The notes below the pieces were generated by a model. It saw only the letters and a list, made by a program, of their open reading frames with translations. It was not told the DNA's origin and searched no databases. The position numbers and the translations under genes are program-made. Shown here piece after piece: positions 1-6,094 of a stretch of DNA of 6,947 nt (the stretch's first letter is position 1; every line of letters starts with the position of its first letter). The stretch lies in NCBI GenBank assembly GCA_041591635.1, contig JBFHRO010000173.1:1-6947 (forward strand), in the 5' to 3' direction. This DNA is from JACKOD01 sp041591635. Its GTDB lineage: Bacteria > Pseudomonadota > Gammaproteobacteria > Pseudomonadales > Oleiphilaceae.

Positions 1-380
1 GACACCACAATGCTTTCTGCACCTGTGATAAACCGGACAATGAACCAGGCGATAATCGCGATGAGACTCAGGCGGCGAACGGGAGCGACAAAGTCGTAAA
101 AGTCGGTTCCGGCCACCGTGTCAGCCACCGACGCCGCAAACGACAGGCCGACAATCCAGATCATCACCGAGACTGGCCGGCGCGCGGCCCAAAGAAGCGT
201 GTCATCCCACAGGTTGTGGGTTCGCTCAAACTGCTTCTCAAGCCGGGCAAACAGTTTGTTGGAAACGTAACTCAATAAAAAGGTGGCGAGAACAACACTA
301 AACACCTCGATCGCGCCTTGCCAGGTCATGGTAGAGACACCAAAGCCCGCGAACAGTTCATCGAAAAAGGACATATTCAT
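1..380 (-). CDS. MscS-family mechanosensitive channel, N-terminal part (runs off left edge)
   Basis: About 126 N-terminal residues are visible; the rest lies outside the window. The start at 380 (MNMSFFDELF) is chosen because GAGAG lies 6 nt upstream; ATG 374 is an in-frame alternative. Three hydrophobic segments can be seen, at about residues 22-44, 69-89 and 103-119. Between the first two is a charged stretch with THNLWDD (54-60), followed by an Arg-Arg-Pro turn. This resembles the loop motif (roughly TRNxWDDxL) seen ahead of the pore helix in many MscS-like channels. Members sit in the inner membrane and open under membrane tension to release solutes during hypo-osmotic shock. The pore helix and cytoplasmic cage that would prove the family are off-window, so the call rests on N-terminal resemblance. 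It is the last visible gene of the psrA-ykuD-nagZ cluster, 50 bp after nagZ and without a terminator between. Confidence 0.7.
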   Translation of the reverse strand, partial: MNMSFFDELFAGFGVSTMTWQGAIEVFSVVLATFLLSYVSNKLFARLEKQFERTHNLWDDTLLWAARRPVSVMIWIVGLSFAASVADTVAGTDFYDFVAPVRRLSLIAIIAWFIVRFITGAESIVV

Positions 381-430
381 TCATGACTCTCAATTTGTTT
401 AGGCATCGAATGCAAATCGAACTCCCTGAT

Positions 431-1480
431 TCACAGTGCCTGCAAACGTTTTCGGCTCTCCTGCCAGTGCGTCGTCTCTTGCAGTGCTGCAAGGCTTTGG
501 AAACGCGCCCCCCCTCGCATTCTAGTCAATCGTTCGCCTTTTTCCTTAAAAATGTCCGGGCCTTCAAGAGTGCTGAGGTAGTCAAGAACCTCCAGCGCAC
601 CAGGGCGATGATTGCATACCAGTAACATGTCACACCCCGCTCGCAGGGCGGCCGCGGCTCTTTGCGCGTACCCGCCGGCCACCGCCGCTCCCTCCATGGT
701 GAGGTCGTCGCTGAACACCACGCCCCGGAAACCCAGGGTGTCGCGCAAAACCTGTTGCAACCACCTGCTGGAAAAGCCGGCCGGCTGCGCATCCACTTGG
801 GTATAAATCACGTGTGCCGGCATGATGGCATCCAGCCCTTGGCCAATCAGTTCGCCAAATGGCTGCATATCCTGCTCCACCAGCGTTTCGTAAGCACGTG
901 GATCCTGCGGAATTTCGAGATGGGAATCTGCGCGGACAAAACCATGACCAGGAAAGTGTTTGCCGGTGGCGGCCATGCCGGCATCCCTCATGCCGCGCGT
1001 CAAGGCTGTTGCCAACCGCGAAACCACGGCGGGATCGGCCGAAAACGAACGGTCACCGATGACCGTTGACACGCCAAAATCCACGTCCAGCACAGGTGCA
1101 AAACTGAAATCAACATCCACACTGCGCAACTCTGCCGCCAGTATCCAGCCACAGTCGTTGGCAAGAATCAGAGCCTGATCGGGATCCGTCTTGTAGAGTG
1201 CGCCTAGTTTGGCCATCGGTGGCAGGCGGGTAAAACCGGATCGAAACCGCTGCACCCGCCCGCCTTCATGATCAACGGCAATGAGAATGCCCGGATTGAC
1301 TGCTCGGATGTGTGTTACCAGGCGTGTAAGCTGGTCGGGGCCACTGTAGTTGCGCGAAAAGAGTATCAACCCACCCACCAAAGGATTTTCGAGCAGGCGA
1401 ATGTCTTCAGCGCACAGGTCTGTACCTGCCACATCAAGCATCAGTGGACCAGGCAAAGACAAGGATTTCATAGGTTGCAT
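431..1480 (-). CDS. nagZ: beta-N-acetylhexosaminidase NagZ (GH3)
   Basis: This cytoplasmic glycosidase removes the N-acetylglucosamine from GlcNAc-anhydroMurNAc-peptides that re-enter the cell during peptidoglycan turnover. In many Gammaproteobacteria its products feed AmpR-controlled beta-lactamase induction. The 349 residues fit the family length. Family motifs in order are: GPLMLDVAGTDL at the N-terminus; VGGLILFSRNY (35-45); IAVDHEGGRVQRF (67-79), which binds the sugar; KHFPGHG (174-180), followed by Asp185-Ser-His187, the flexible acid/base dyad; and VVFSDDLTMEGA (254-265), with Asp258 the expected nucleophile. All key residues are present. No signal peptide is seen, as expected. The start at 1480 (MQPMKS) has no good Shine-Dalgarno; Met4 (1471) is an alternative. 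The gene starts 59 bp after the YkuD gene. A TATACT (plus 1528-1533) in that gap could be a weak internal promoter, but no -35 supports it. Confidence 0.96.
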   Translation of the reverse strand: MQPMKSLSLPGPLMLDVAGTDLCAEDIRLLENPLVGGLILFSRNYSGPDQLTRLVTHIRAVNPGILIAVDHEGGRVQRFRSGFTRLPPMAKLGALYKTDPDQALILANDCGWILAAELRSVDVDFSFAPVLDVDFGVSTVIGDRSFSADPAVVSRLATALTRGMRDAGMAATGKHFPGHGFVRADSHLEIPQDPRAYETLVEQDMQPFGELIGQGLDAIMPAHVIYTQVDAQPAGFSSRWLQQVLRDTLGFRGVVFSDDLTMEGAAVAGGYAQRAAAALRAGCDMLLVCNHRPGALEVLDYLSTLEGPDIFKEKGERLTRMRGGARFQSLAALQETTHWQESRKRLQAL

Positions 1481-1539
1481 AAGGTCGGAGTTATCATGAC
1501 GGCACAGGTGTGAGCAAAACGACGGGCAGTATACATGAG

Positions 1540-2016
1540 CTACTCGTGGATATGCACTTTCACCCCGACAGGAACGCTATCGAACAGGGTCAAAACATCC
1601 TGATTGCGCATTCGAATACACCCATGCGAACGGGGAACTCCCATCGGTTCGGTATCCGGGGTTCCGTGGATATAAATATAGCGGCGCATCGTATCAACGC
1701 TTCCAAGGCGATTAAGTCCCGGTTCGCACCCACTGAGCCACAGAATCCGGGTAAGAATCCAGTCGCGTTCGGGCCACCGCTGCGCCAGGGACGCATCATA
1801 GATTTCGCCGGTAAAGCGGCGCGCTTTGAATACAGCCCCCAAGGGAAGGCCTGCACCGATTTTGGCTCGCACGCAGTGCCAGCCACGGGGCGTGCAACCG
1901 CTGCCATTGCGCTCTCCCGGACCCTTATCGGCCGTAGATACCAGGCAGGAAAACCGGATTTCGTCGTGCGCAAAAAAAGTCAAACGCTGCGCGGCGAGGT
2001 CAACATCAATGTACAT
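1540..2016 (-). CDS. YkuD-domain L,D-transpeptidase/L,D-carboxypeptidase without signal peptide
   Basis: The 158-residue protein is almost entirely one YkuD catalytic domain. The catalytic motif is clear: YIYIHGTPD (113-121) with His117, then SHGCIRM (130-136) with nucleophile Cys133. The N-terminus (MYIDVDLAAQRL) goes straight into the domain's first strands, so there is no signal peptide, lipobox or membrane anchor and the enzyme should stay in the cytoplasm. Classical YkuD enzymes cross-link peptidoglycan in the periplasm, but a signal-less class, ElsL of Acinetobacter baumannii, is reported to be a cytoplasmic L,D-carboxypeptidase that trims recycled tetrapeptides to tripeptides. Lying directly before nagZ, that role is the better guess here; it is inferred from size, location and neighbour. 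The start at 2016 is backed by purine-rich GAGGG just upstream and AGGAG about 10 nt upstream. The gene begins 67 bp after psrA and is probably in its operon. Confidence 0.88.
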   Translation of the reverse strand: MYIDVDLAAQRLTFFAHDEIRFSCLVSTADKGPGERNGSGCTPRGWHCVRAKIGAGLPLGAVFKARRFTGEIYDASLAQRWPERDWILTRILWLSGCEPGLNRLGSVDTMRRYIYIHGTPDTEPMGVPRSHGCIRMRNQDVLTLFDSVPVGVKVHIHE

Positions 2017-2083
2017 ATCCCTCTGACTCCTGCTTTCCTTGGGGACAGTTACAGACCAGATTCGCTGACAACCCTGTGATGCG

Positions 2084-2773
2084 TTAGTCAGACCCCGTCG
2101 ATTGTGCCGGCTCCTTGGCTGGTGTTGCGAGGGTGACCGCCTTGGCCTTGAGCCCTGCCGCTAAAAAAGGCACCAGGCGCTGCACAACTTCCTCTGTGGC
2201 AGAATCCACATTCAAGTCGTCTTTGATGATTTCCTTCAGCGCTTCCAGGCTCGACATGGTAAAAGCGGTCGCCCCCAGCATGAACTGGATGCGCCAAAAA
2301 CGGTCCACCTGGCCCAGATCGGGCGTAGCCGCTTTGATCAGGCGCATGAATCGGCGAAAGGTATGGCTATACTCTTGCTCAAGGAAACGTCTCAGATGCC
2401 CTTGACTTTGGGTATACGCAATTCCCAGCAAACGCATGAAAACCGACACGCCGTTCTTGTGCCGGGTTGGAATACGCACAATACTGAGCGTGAGGATACT
2501 CAGCAGCTGTTCGAGATCCATTTGCATGTTTTCGACGTTTTGACCGACCCTGCGATCAAGCTCAAGCTCCATGGTTTGGGTAAAAGGCGTGAGAAAGCGG
2601 GCAAAGACCGCCTGAATCAACGCGTTTTTTGAGCCGAAATGGTAATTGACGGCCGCCAGGTTGACCTGAGCCTTGCCGGTGATTTGTCGCAACGAGGTTT
2701 CTGAGAACCCTTTTTCGGCAAAGAGTATTTCGGCGGCGTCTAGAATACGATCCACGGTATCTGGGTTAGTCAT
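2084..2773 (-). CDS. psrA: TetR-family regulator PsrA (fatty-acid-responsive)
   Basis: This is a 229-residue TetR-type repressor/activator. The N-terminal DNA-binding domain covers about residues 5-50 (VDRILDAAEILFAEKGF, then TSLRQITGKAQVNLAAVNYHFGSK as the helix-turn-helix). The ligand domain carries VFMRLLGIAYTQSQGHLRRFLE and, near the end, VPFLAAGLKA. Both halves match what I remember of Pseudomonas PsrA closely. There PsrA senses long-chain fatty acids or acyl-CoAs, represses fadBA-type beta-oxidation genes and itself, and activates rpoS. Lying upstream of nagZ is also as in Pseudomonas. Two PsrA-like boxes overlap its own promoter. The ATG at 2773 has no strong Shine-Dalgarno, so translation may be modest. 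The last 20 or so residues are low-complexity and probably disordered. TetR membership is certain; orthology to PsrA is a strong inference. Confidence 0.9.
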   Translation of the reverse strand: MTNPDTVDRILDAAEILFAEKGFSETSLRQITGKAQVNLAAVNYHFGSKNALIQAVFARFLTPFTQTMELELDRRVGQNVENMQMDLEQLLSILTLSIVRIPTRHKNGVSVFMRLLGIAYTQSQGHLRRFLEQEYSHTFRRFMRLIKAATPDLGQVDRFWRIQFMLGATAFTMSSLEALKEIIKDDLNVDSATEEVVQRLVPFLAAGLKAKAVTLATPAKEPAQSTGSD

Positions 2774-2798
2774 TGGTCACAACTTAGTATGTTTATTC

Positions 2799-2825
2799 CA
2801 AACAATTGTTTTAAACATACGTTTG
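2799..2825 (-). promoter_or_regulatory. two tandem PsrA-like operator boxes
   Basis: Two adjacent palindromic boxes, CAAACAATTGTTTT (2799-2812) and TAAACATACGTTTG (2812-2825), share one base and have centres 13 bp apart. Each fits the published PsrA recognition form, (G/C)AAAC-N2-4-GTTT(G/C), with a mismatch only in one outer base. The second box covers the -10 element of the psrA promoter and the first covers the inferred transcription start, which is where an autorepressor would act. The sites are seen in the sequence; binding by this PsrA is inferred. Confidence 0.75.
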
Positions 2826-2842
2826 ATAGGGCGCAATGTCAA
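2814..2842 (-). promoter_or_regulatory. sigma70 promoter of psrA
   Basis: On the minus strand a perfect -35 TTGACA (plus 2837-2842) is followed after exactly 17 bp by TATGTT (plus 2814-2819) as the -10. Transcription would begin near 2807, leaving a leader of about 34 nt before the ATG at 2773. The promoter would serve psrA and probably the YkuD, nagZ and channel genes behind it. Confidence 0.75.
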
Positions 2843-2956
2843 GAATTGACGAGGTTAAAAATTAAACCTTGCAACCCAACCAAAACCCGGCCTCGAATAC
2901 CACTCATGAAATCATGCAAACGTGTGACCAATGAGCACCCCCGCATTCAAGAAACA

Positions 2957-2992
2957 GAAAAAAAGAAACAAAAAGGGCGACCGAAGTCGCCC
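2957..2992 (-). terminator. rho-independent terminator after amt
   Basis: Read on the minus strand, GGGCGAC and GTCGCCC form a perfect 7-bp stem closed by a stable C(UUCG)G loop (plus 2975-2992), followed by five U and further U-rich sequence (plus 2957-2974). It lies about 83 bp past the amt stop and before the psrA promoter, so it separates the two transcription units. Confidence 0.92.
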
Positions 2993-3074
2993 ACTCTAAA
3001 CAAGAATCCTGCCTGCATGCAGATCTCGACAGCACGCAGGAGGTCAACTTGAACAATAGCCACACCCGATCAAA

Positions 3075-4379
3075 TCACAGGTAGTAGCCTTTTTCTTCAT
3101 GCATGGCAACATCCAGACCTTCGACTTCCTGCTCTTCGGAAACACGCAGCGCCGTCATAAAGGCAACAAGCTTGAGAATGCCGTAAGTCATCACCGCCGT
3201 AAACAGGAGCACGGCAATTACGCCCACCAGCTGCACCCACAGTTGCCCCCCCATGCTCTCGATGCCCGAGGCATAACCGTAGCCACTGAAGACACCCAGG
3301 CCCGTCGATGAAAACACACCGGCCAGCAAGGTGCCGAGAATGCCACCGACACCGTGAACCGGAAACACATCAAGCGAGTCGTCGATTTTCAATTTCCGCT
3401 TGATAAACTGAGTGGCATAAAAACAGACCACCCCAGCCAGCAAGCCAATTACCAAGGCGCCACCCGGCCCCACAAATCCCGACGCAGGCGTAATGGTGCC
3501 AAGCCCTGCCACCATTCCGGTCACCGCACCCAAAGCACTGGGCTTGCCAAAACGCTTCCATTCAATAAAGGTCCACACCAGTGTGCCTGTTGCCGCAGAA
3601 ATGTGAGTTACGAGAATCGCCATGGCGGCACTTCCGTTCGCGCCAAGTGCACTGCCACCGTTAAACCCGAACCAACCTACCCACAACATGCCTGCACCGG
3701 TCACGGTCATGGTCATATTGTGCGGAGGCATAGCGGTGGTCGGAAAGCCGCGACGCGGTCCAAGGACGAGTGCCGCCACCAAGGCAGCCACACCAGCCGT
3801 GATGTGAACCACGGTACCGCCGGCAAAATCATAAAGCCCCATATCCTGCAGCCAGCCGCCACCCCAGACCCAATGGGCTACCGGCACATATACCAGCAGC
3901 AGCCAGAATACGCTGAACAGCAGCATCGCCGAAAAGCGCATACGCTCGGCGAAGCCCCCCACAATCAGTGCCGGAGTAATAATGGCGAAAGTCATCTGAA
4001 ACACCATAAAGAGGGATTCGGGGATGGTTCCTGCAAGAGAATCCCGATCTACGCCTGCCAACATGGCTTTGCTCAGATCGCCAATCCAGTTATTGCCCTC
4101 GCCAAACGCCAGACTGTATCCCATGACAAACCACAAGAGTGAGGCCACACCTGCAATGGCAAAGCACTGCATCAAAACAGAAAGAACGTTTTTGGTGCGC
4201 ACCAGACCGCCATAAAACAGAGCCAGACCCGGTAGCGTCATAAATAAAACCAGTGCCGACGACGTAAGTATCCACGCCGTATCTGCACCATTGAGCGTTG
4301 GCTCATCTGCCGTGGCTGCAGCCGAAAACAGTGCCAGTGCAAAGCTGGCCAACACCCGAGATAGTATCCTTATCTTCAT
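3075..4379 (-). CDS. amtB: ammonium transporter Amt
   Basis: Inner-membrane ammonium channel/transporter of the Amt/Rh family, 434 residues. A cleavable signal peptide of about 24 residues ends at AATADEP and is followed by about 11 membrane helices. Key E. coli AmtB positions are recognisable: Phe131 and Phe239 (outer and pore gates, the latter in GWFGFNGGS), Trp172 (VWGGGW), Asp184 (YDFAGG), and the pore histidines His192 (VVHITAG) and His342 (VFPVHGVGG). The C-terminal tail GLDVAMHEEKGYYL keeps the cytoplasmic motif that docks PII proteins (GlnK), so the transporter is probably shut by PII when nitrogen is plentiful. The start at 4379 has AGAAGG 6 nt upstream. Upstream are a sigma54-type promoter and NtrC-like sites; downstream is a strong terminator. 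No glnK is adjacent, unlike the common glnK-amtB operon. Confidence 0.97.
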   Translation of the reverse strand: MKIRILSRVLASFALALFSAAATADEPTLNGADTAWILTSSALVLFMTLPGLALFYGGLVRTKNVLSVLMQCFAIAGVASLLWFVMGYSLAFGEGNNWIGDLSKAMLAGVDRDSLAGTIPESLFMVFQMTFAIITPALIVGGFAERMRFSAMLLFSVFWLLLVYVPVAHWVWGGGWLQDMGLYDFAGGTVVHITAGVAALVAALVLGPRRGFPTTAMPPHNMTMTVTGAGMLWVGWFGFNGGSALGANGSAAMAILVTHISAATGTLVWTFIEWKRFGKPSALGAVTGMVAGLGTITPASGFVGPGGALVIGLLAGVVCFYATQFIKRKLKIDDSLDVFPVHGVGGILGTLLAGVFSSTGLGVFSGYGYASGIESMGGQLWVQLVGVIAVLLFTAVMTYGILKLVAFMTALRVSEEQEVEGLDVAMHEEKGYYL

Positions 4380-4517
4380 TACAAACCTTCTCTATCAACT
4401 TGCGAACTATGATTTTGCTTTGGCAACAGGATCAGTACCGCTGACTGCCGTTGCATCAAAGCTGTCGGTGACAACGCCCCAGAAGTATGCCGATGCGCCA
4501 TGCGTGCACCACCCAAA

Positions 4518-4533
4518 AGCACAAATCGCGCCA
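4518..4533 (-). promoter_or_regulatory. sigma54 (-24/-12) promoter of amt
   Basis: On the minus strand the site reads TGGCGC-N5-GTGCT, against the consensus TGGCAC-N5-TTGCW. The invariant GG and GC are exactly 10 bp apart, and 9 of 11 defined positions match; the flanks (C before TGG, T-rich after GCT) also fit. Transcription would start near 4507, giving a leader of about 128 nt. A more degenerate candidate with the same GG/GC spacing lies at 4496-4511 and fits less well. Confidence 0.75.
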
Positions 4534-4566
4534 GAAATCACTTTTTCGCACAAATACAGATCGTTT

Positions 4567-4586
4567 GCAGTGTTATAGCAGTGTTA
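4567..4586. repeat. 9-bp direct repeat GCAGTGTTA, 11-bp period
   Basis: GCAGTGTTA occurs at 4567-4575 and again at 4578-4586, one helical turn apart, between the NtrC-like sites and the sigma54 promoter of amt (about -60 to -79). It could be a binding site for an additional regulator or DNA-bending protein, but it does not match a motif I can name. Confidence 0.5.
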
Positions 4587-4609
4587 GGCTGTGATTTGTT
4601 GAATAGAAT

Positions 4610-4646
4610 TGCACCATGTCGGTGCCGTGCAGCACCACTATGGCTC
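4610..4646. promoter_or_regulatory. tandem NtrC-like enhancer sites
   Basis: The first site, TGCACC-ATGTC-GGTGCC (4610-4626), matches the NtrC dyad TGCACC-N5-GGTGCA in all but the last base. The second, GCACC-ACTAT-GGCTC (4632-4646), has a perfect left arm and a degenerate right arm. They are 21 bp apart, two helical turns, so the dimers would sit on the same DNA face. Their centres lie about 111 and 132 bp upstream of the inferred amt start, a normal enhancer distance for glnA-type promoters. Position, spacing and the sigma54 promoter support one another; binding is inferred. Confidence 0.75.
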
Positions 4647-4744
4647 ATCACAGCATTAACATCTTGCCTTGCGACGACAAAGGTGGTCAGCGAAGCTCCG
4701 TGATAACAACCTGCGAAACCTGGCCATCCTGAAAGTGCAGTCGA

Positions 4745-5734
4745 TCAGGTCCGGGCTTGCGGAAGGGGGGCGCGCAACGATGGCTCGTCATCCAACGCAC
4801 CTTGATCAAGAAGGCTAAAGTGGATTCTCATATACTCGTTTTGGGCCCGTTGATAGGCCCTCTCAGCCTCAAGAACAAATTGATGATAAAGAAGTATGTG
4901 TTTGCGTGATTTCATCAAGCTCAGTAAAAACTGCTTGCGCGACGCCATCATTAGCCCGCGAAACAAGCGCTTTCCTAGCTGGCCATTAAAACGCTCCAAT
5001 TCAGCGCAACGCCATGCCAGTCCGTTTTCTCCTTCAAGCAAACGAACGTGATTAAAGGCCCTGAACTCGAGTTGTTTTCGCATCTCCAACAGCTCAGAAA
5101 GCGTCTGCCCCTTCGTAAGTGCGCGCCTGACAGGCCCTGTCCACAACATGACCGATAAACAAAAGACGCCAAACGCGCTGCCCGCCAGCCAGGCAGGAAT
5201 CCATCCGTACAGCCCTGCCCCGACCAGACACAGACTCACAGCGCCGGCAAAAATCAGCATGTCCCGGAACTGAGCCGCCTTGGCGACTACCAGGTTATCC
5301 GGATACCCATCCATGCGCAGGCATTCGTGGTTAACTGCAAGAATTGCAGAACACTCCACCAAAATACGGCGCAACTGTTTTTGCGATGCCACCTGAGCCA
5401 TCAGCGCCTGTGCCTGCGCTTCTTCCCGTTCAGCTTTTTCGCGTGCTATTTCTGCCTGACTTTTCGCCAAGGCCGGGGCGGTTATTACTCCTTGGTTATC
5501 GGGCGATTTTTTGCTTATTGCCGGCACAGTCGCTGTATCTGCCGTACCTTTAACCTGGGGGCGATACGCCGCTGCCCCTGAACTGACAGGCGCAGTACGC
5601 TCGGTAGCACCACGCTCCTTGTCTCTGGAGAGCACAGACTCAACCAGCTGCCGATCAAGCTCTTTTTGCAGGTCTGACCGGCTTTTGCCCGTTCTGCCTG
5701 CGCCCTCTTTGGTAGAGTTAGTTGATACCGCCAT
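4745..5734 (-). CDS. unrecognised protein with a two-helix membrane hairpin
   Basis: I do not recognise this 329-residue protein. From the start at 5734 (MAVSTNSTKEG) it has four parts: a polar, probably disordered N-terminus (1-85); a charged Ala/Glu/Gln-rich stretch likely to form a coiled coil (about 90-125, EIAREKAEREEAQAQ); two hydrophobic helices close together (about 157-178 and 180-198) joined by the short turn GWIPAW; and a long helical, Arg/Lys-rich C-terminal part (about 200-310). Positive residues after the second helix (GPVRRALTKG) suggest both ends face the cytoplasm. Composition and absence of stops support real coding. The frame stays open to a GTG at 5797 and an ATG at 5794, but these have no ribosome site, while GGAA lies 8 nt before 5734. 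It ends 365 bp before amt on the same strand, with no terminator seen, so some read-through is possible. Confidence 0.8.
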   Translation of the reverse strand: MAVSTNSTKEGAGRTGKSRSDLQKELDRQLVESVLSRDKERGATERTAPVSSGAAAYRPQVKGTADTATVPAISKKSPDNQGVITAPALAKSQAEIAREKAEREEAQAQALMAQVASQKQLRRILVECSAILAVNHECLRMDGYPDNLVVAKAAQFRDMLIFAGAVSLCLVGAGLYGWIPAWLAGSAFGVFCLSVMLWTGPVRRALTKGQTLSELLEMRKQLEFRAFNHVRLLEGENGLAWRCAELERFNGQLGKRLFRGLMMASRKQFLLSLMKSRKHILLYHQFVLEAERAYQRAQNEYMRIHFSLLDQGALDDEPSLRAPLPQART

Positions 5735-5840
5735 GATGCATGTTCCGAATTGGTTCTCGCCAAGTACCGCAAAAAATACCATGCCGCGCGCCATCACGCG
5801 AAGCCGAAGCTGTTATTCTGGTTATCGTGCAAGCCCCTGT

Positions 5841-5882
5841 TCTCTTTACCTGTATCTCAAATCTCTTTAGTTGTATCTCAAA
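5841..5882. repeat. tandem 21-bp direct repeat in divergent intergenic region
   Basis: Two head-to-tail 21-bp units, 5841-5861 and 5862-5882, are identical at 19 of 21 positions; only the two central bases (CC versus GT) differ. Each unit has TCTCTTTA on the left and TGTATCTCAAA on the right. The 21-bp period equals two helical turns. The pair lies about 107 bp upstream of the unknown membrane-protein gene and 212 bp upstream of the CBS gene, so it may be a two-site operator. I cannot match it to a known regulator. Confidence 0.85.
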
Positions 5883-6044
5883 CACCGGGAGAATCAACTA
5901 CAAAAATCCCAGATTCGACAGGGAGTTCCGCTGATTCTAGCCCATTCCCTTGACAGAAATCAGGACGCAAACCGGTTCAGCCTCATAAGCTGACGCCTAC
6001 ACTTGGGATAACGGTCGTCTGCAAACGCGACTATGGCCTAGACT

Positions 6045-6050
6045 TATAAT
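6045..6050 (+). promoter_or_regulatory. candidate -10 element of the CBS-domain gene
   Basis: A perfect TATAAT lies 44 bp before the ATG at 6095, which would give a leader of about 38 nt. No good -35 is found at 16-18 bp (the sequence there is around GCAAACGCGA), so the promoter may depend on an activator or on sigmaS. Only the -10 is supported. Confidence 0.4.
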
Positions 6051-6094
6051 AACCACGACCTGCATGGGTATTTGGAATCAGAGAGGACGCCACA

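Larger units (their letters stand above)
5735..6094. other. divergent intergenic region, 360 bp
   Basis: No convincing gene is present between the divergent starts at 5734 and 6095. Beyond the tandem 21-bp repeat it holds: a possible minus-strand promoter (TTGATT, 16 bp, TACAAC) whose -10 falls inside the repeat; a TTGACA at 5950-5955 with no matching -10; a PsrA-box-like CAAAC-CG-GTTCA at 5968-5979; and the TATAAT element ahead of the CBS gene. Apart from the repeat these are weak candidates. Confidence 0.5.

Noticed and set aside
1510..2079. 189-residue open frame on the plus strand
   Set aside because: It is antisense to the YkuD gene, whose catalytic motif is intact; the plus-strand translation has no recognisable domain.
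3008..3040. Small palindrome CTGCATGCAG and CCTGC/GCAGG arms past the amt stop
   Set aside because: Weak folding and no U-tract; the UUCG hairpin just beyond explains termination.
2789..3052. 87-residue plus-strand frame across the psrA-amt gap
   Set aside because: It runs through the psrA promoter, both operator boxes and the amt terminator; its Lys-rich stretch is just the translated terminator tract.
3354..4142. 262-residue open frame on the plus strand
   Set aside because: It is fully antisense to amt, rich in His/Arg/Gln and low in hydrophobic core residues, with no family resemblance; a shadow of the strongly coding opposite strand.
4496..4511. Second possible -24/-12 promoter (TGGTGC-N5-TGGCG, minus)
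   Set aside because: GG and GC spacing is right, but three other consensus positions differ and the site at 4518-4533 is clearly better; kept only as a note.
4500..4703. 67-residue plus-strand frame upstream of amt
   Set aside because: It covers the sigma54 promoter and NtrC-like sites, has no ribosome site and no family features.
5735..5797. 21-residue N-terminal extension of the unknown membrane protein
   Set aside because: The upstream GTG/ATG starts have no Shine-Dalgarno and the extension is unlike the polar N-terminus that follows; the start at 5734 has GGAA at a good distance.
5950..5978. TTGACA as -35 of the CBS gene promoter
   Set aside because: The hexamer is perfect, but the bases 17-18 bp downstream (CGGTTC, GGTTCA) are not a -10.
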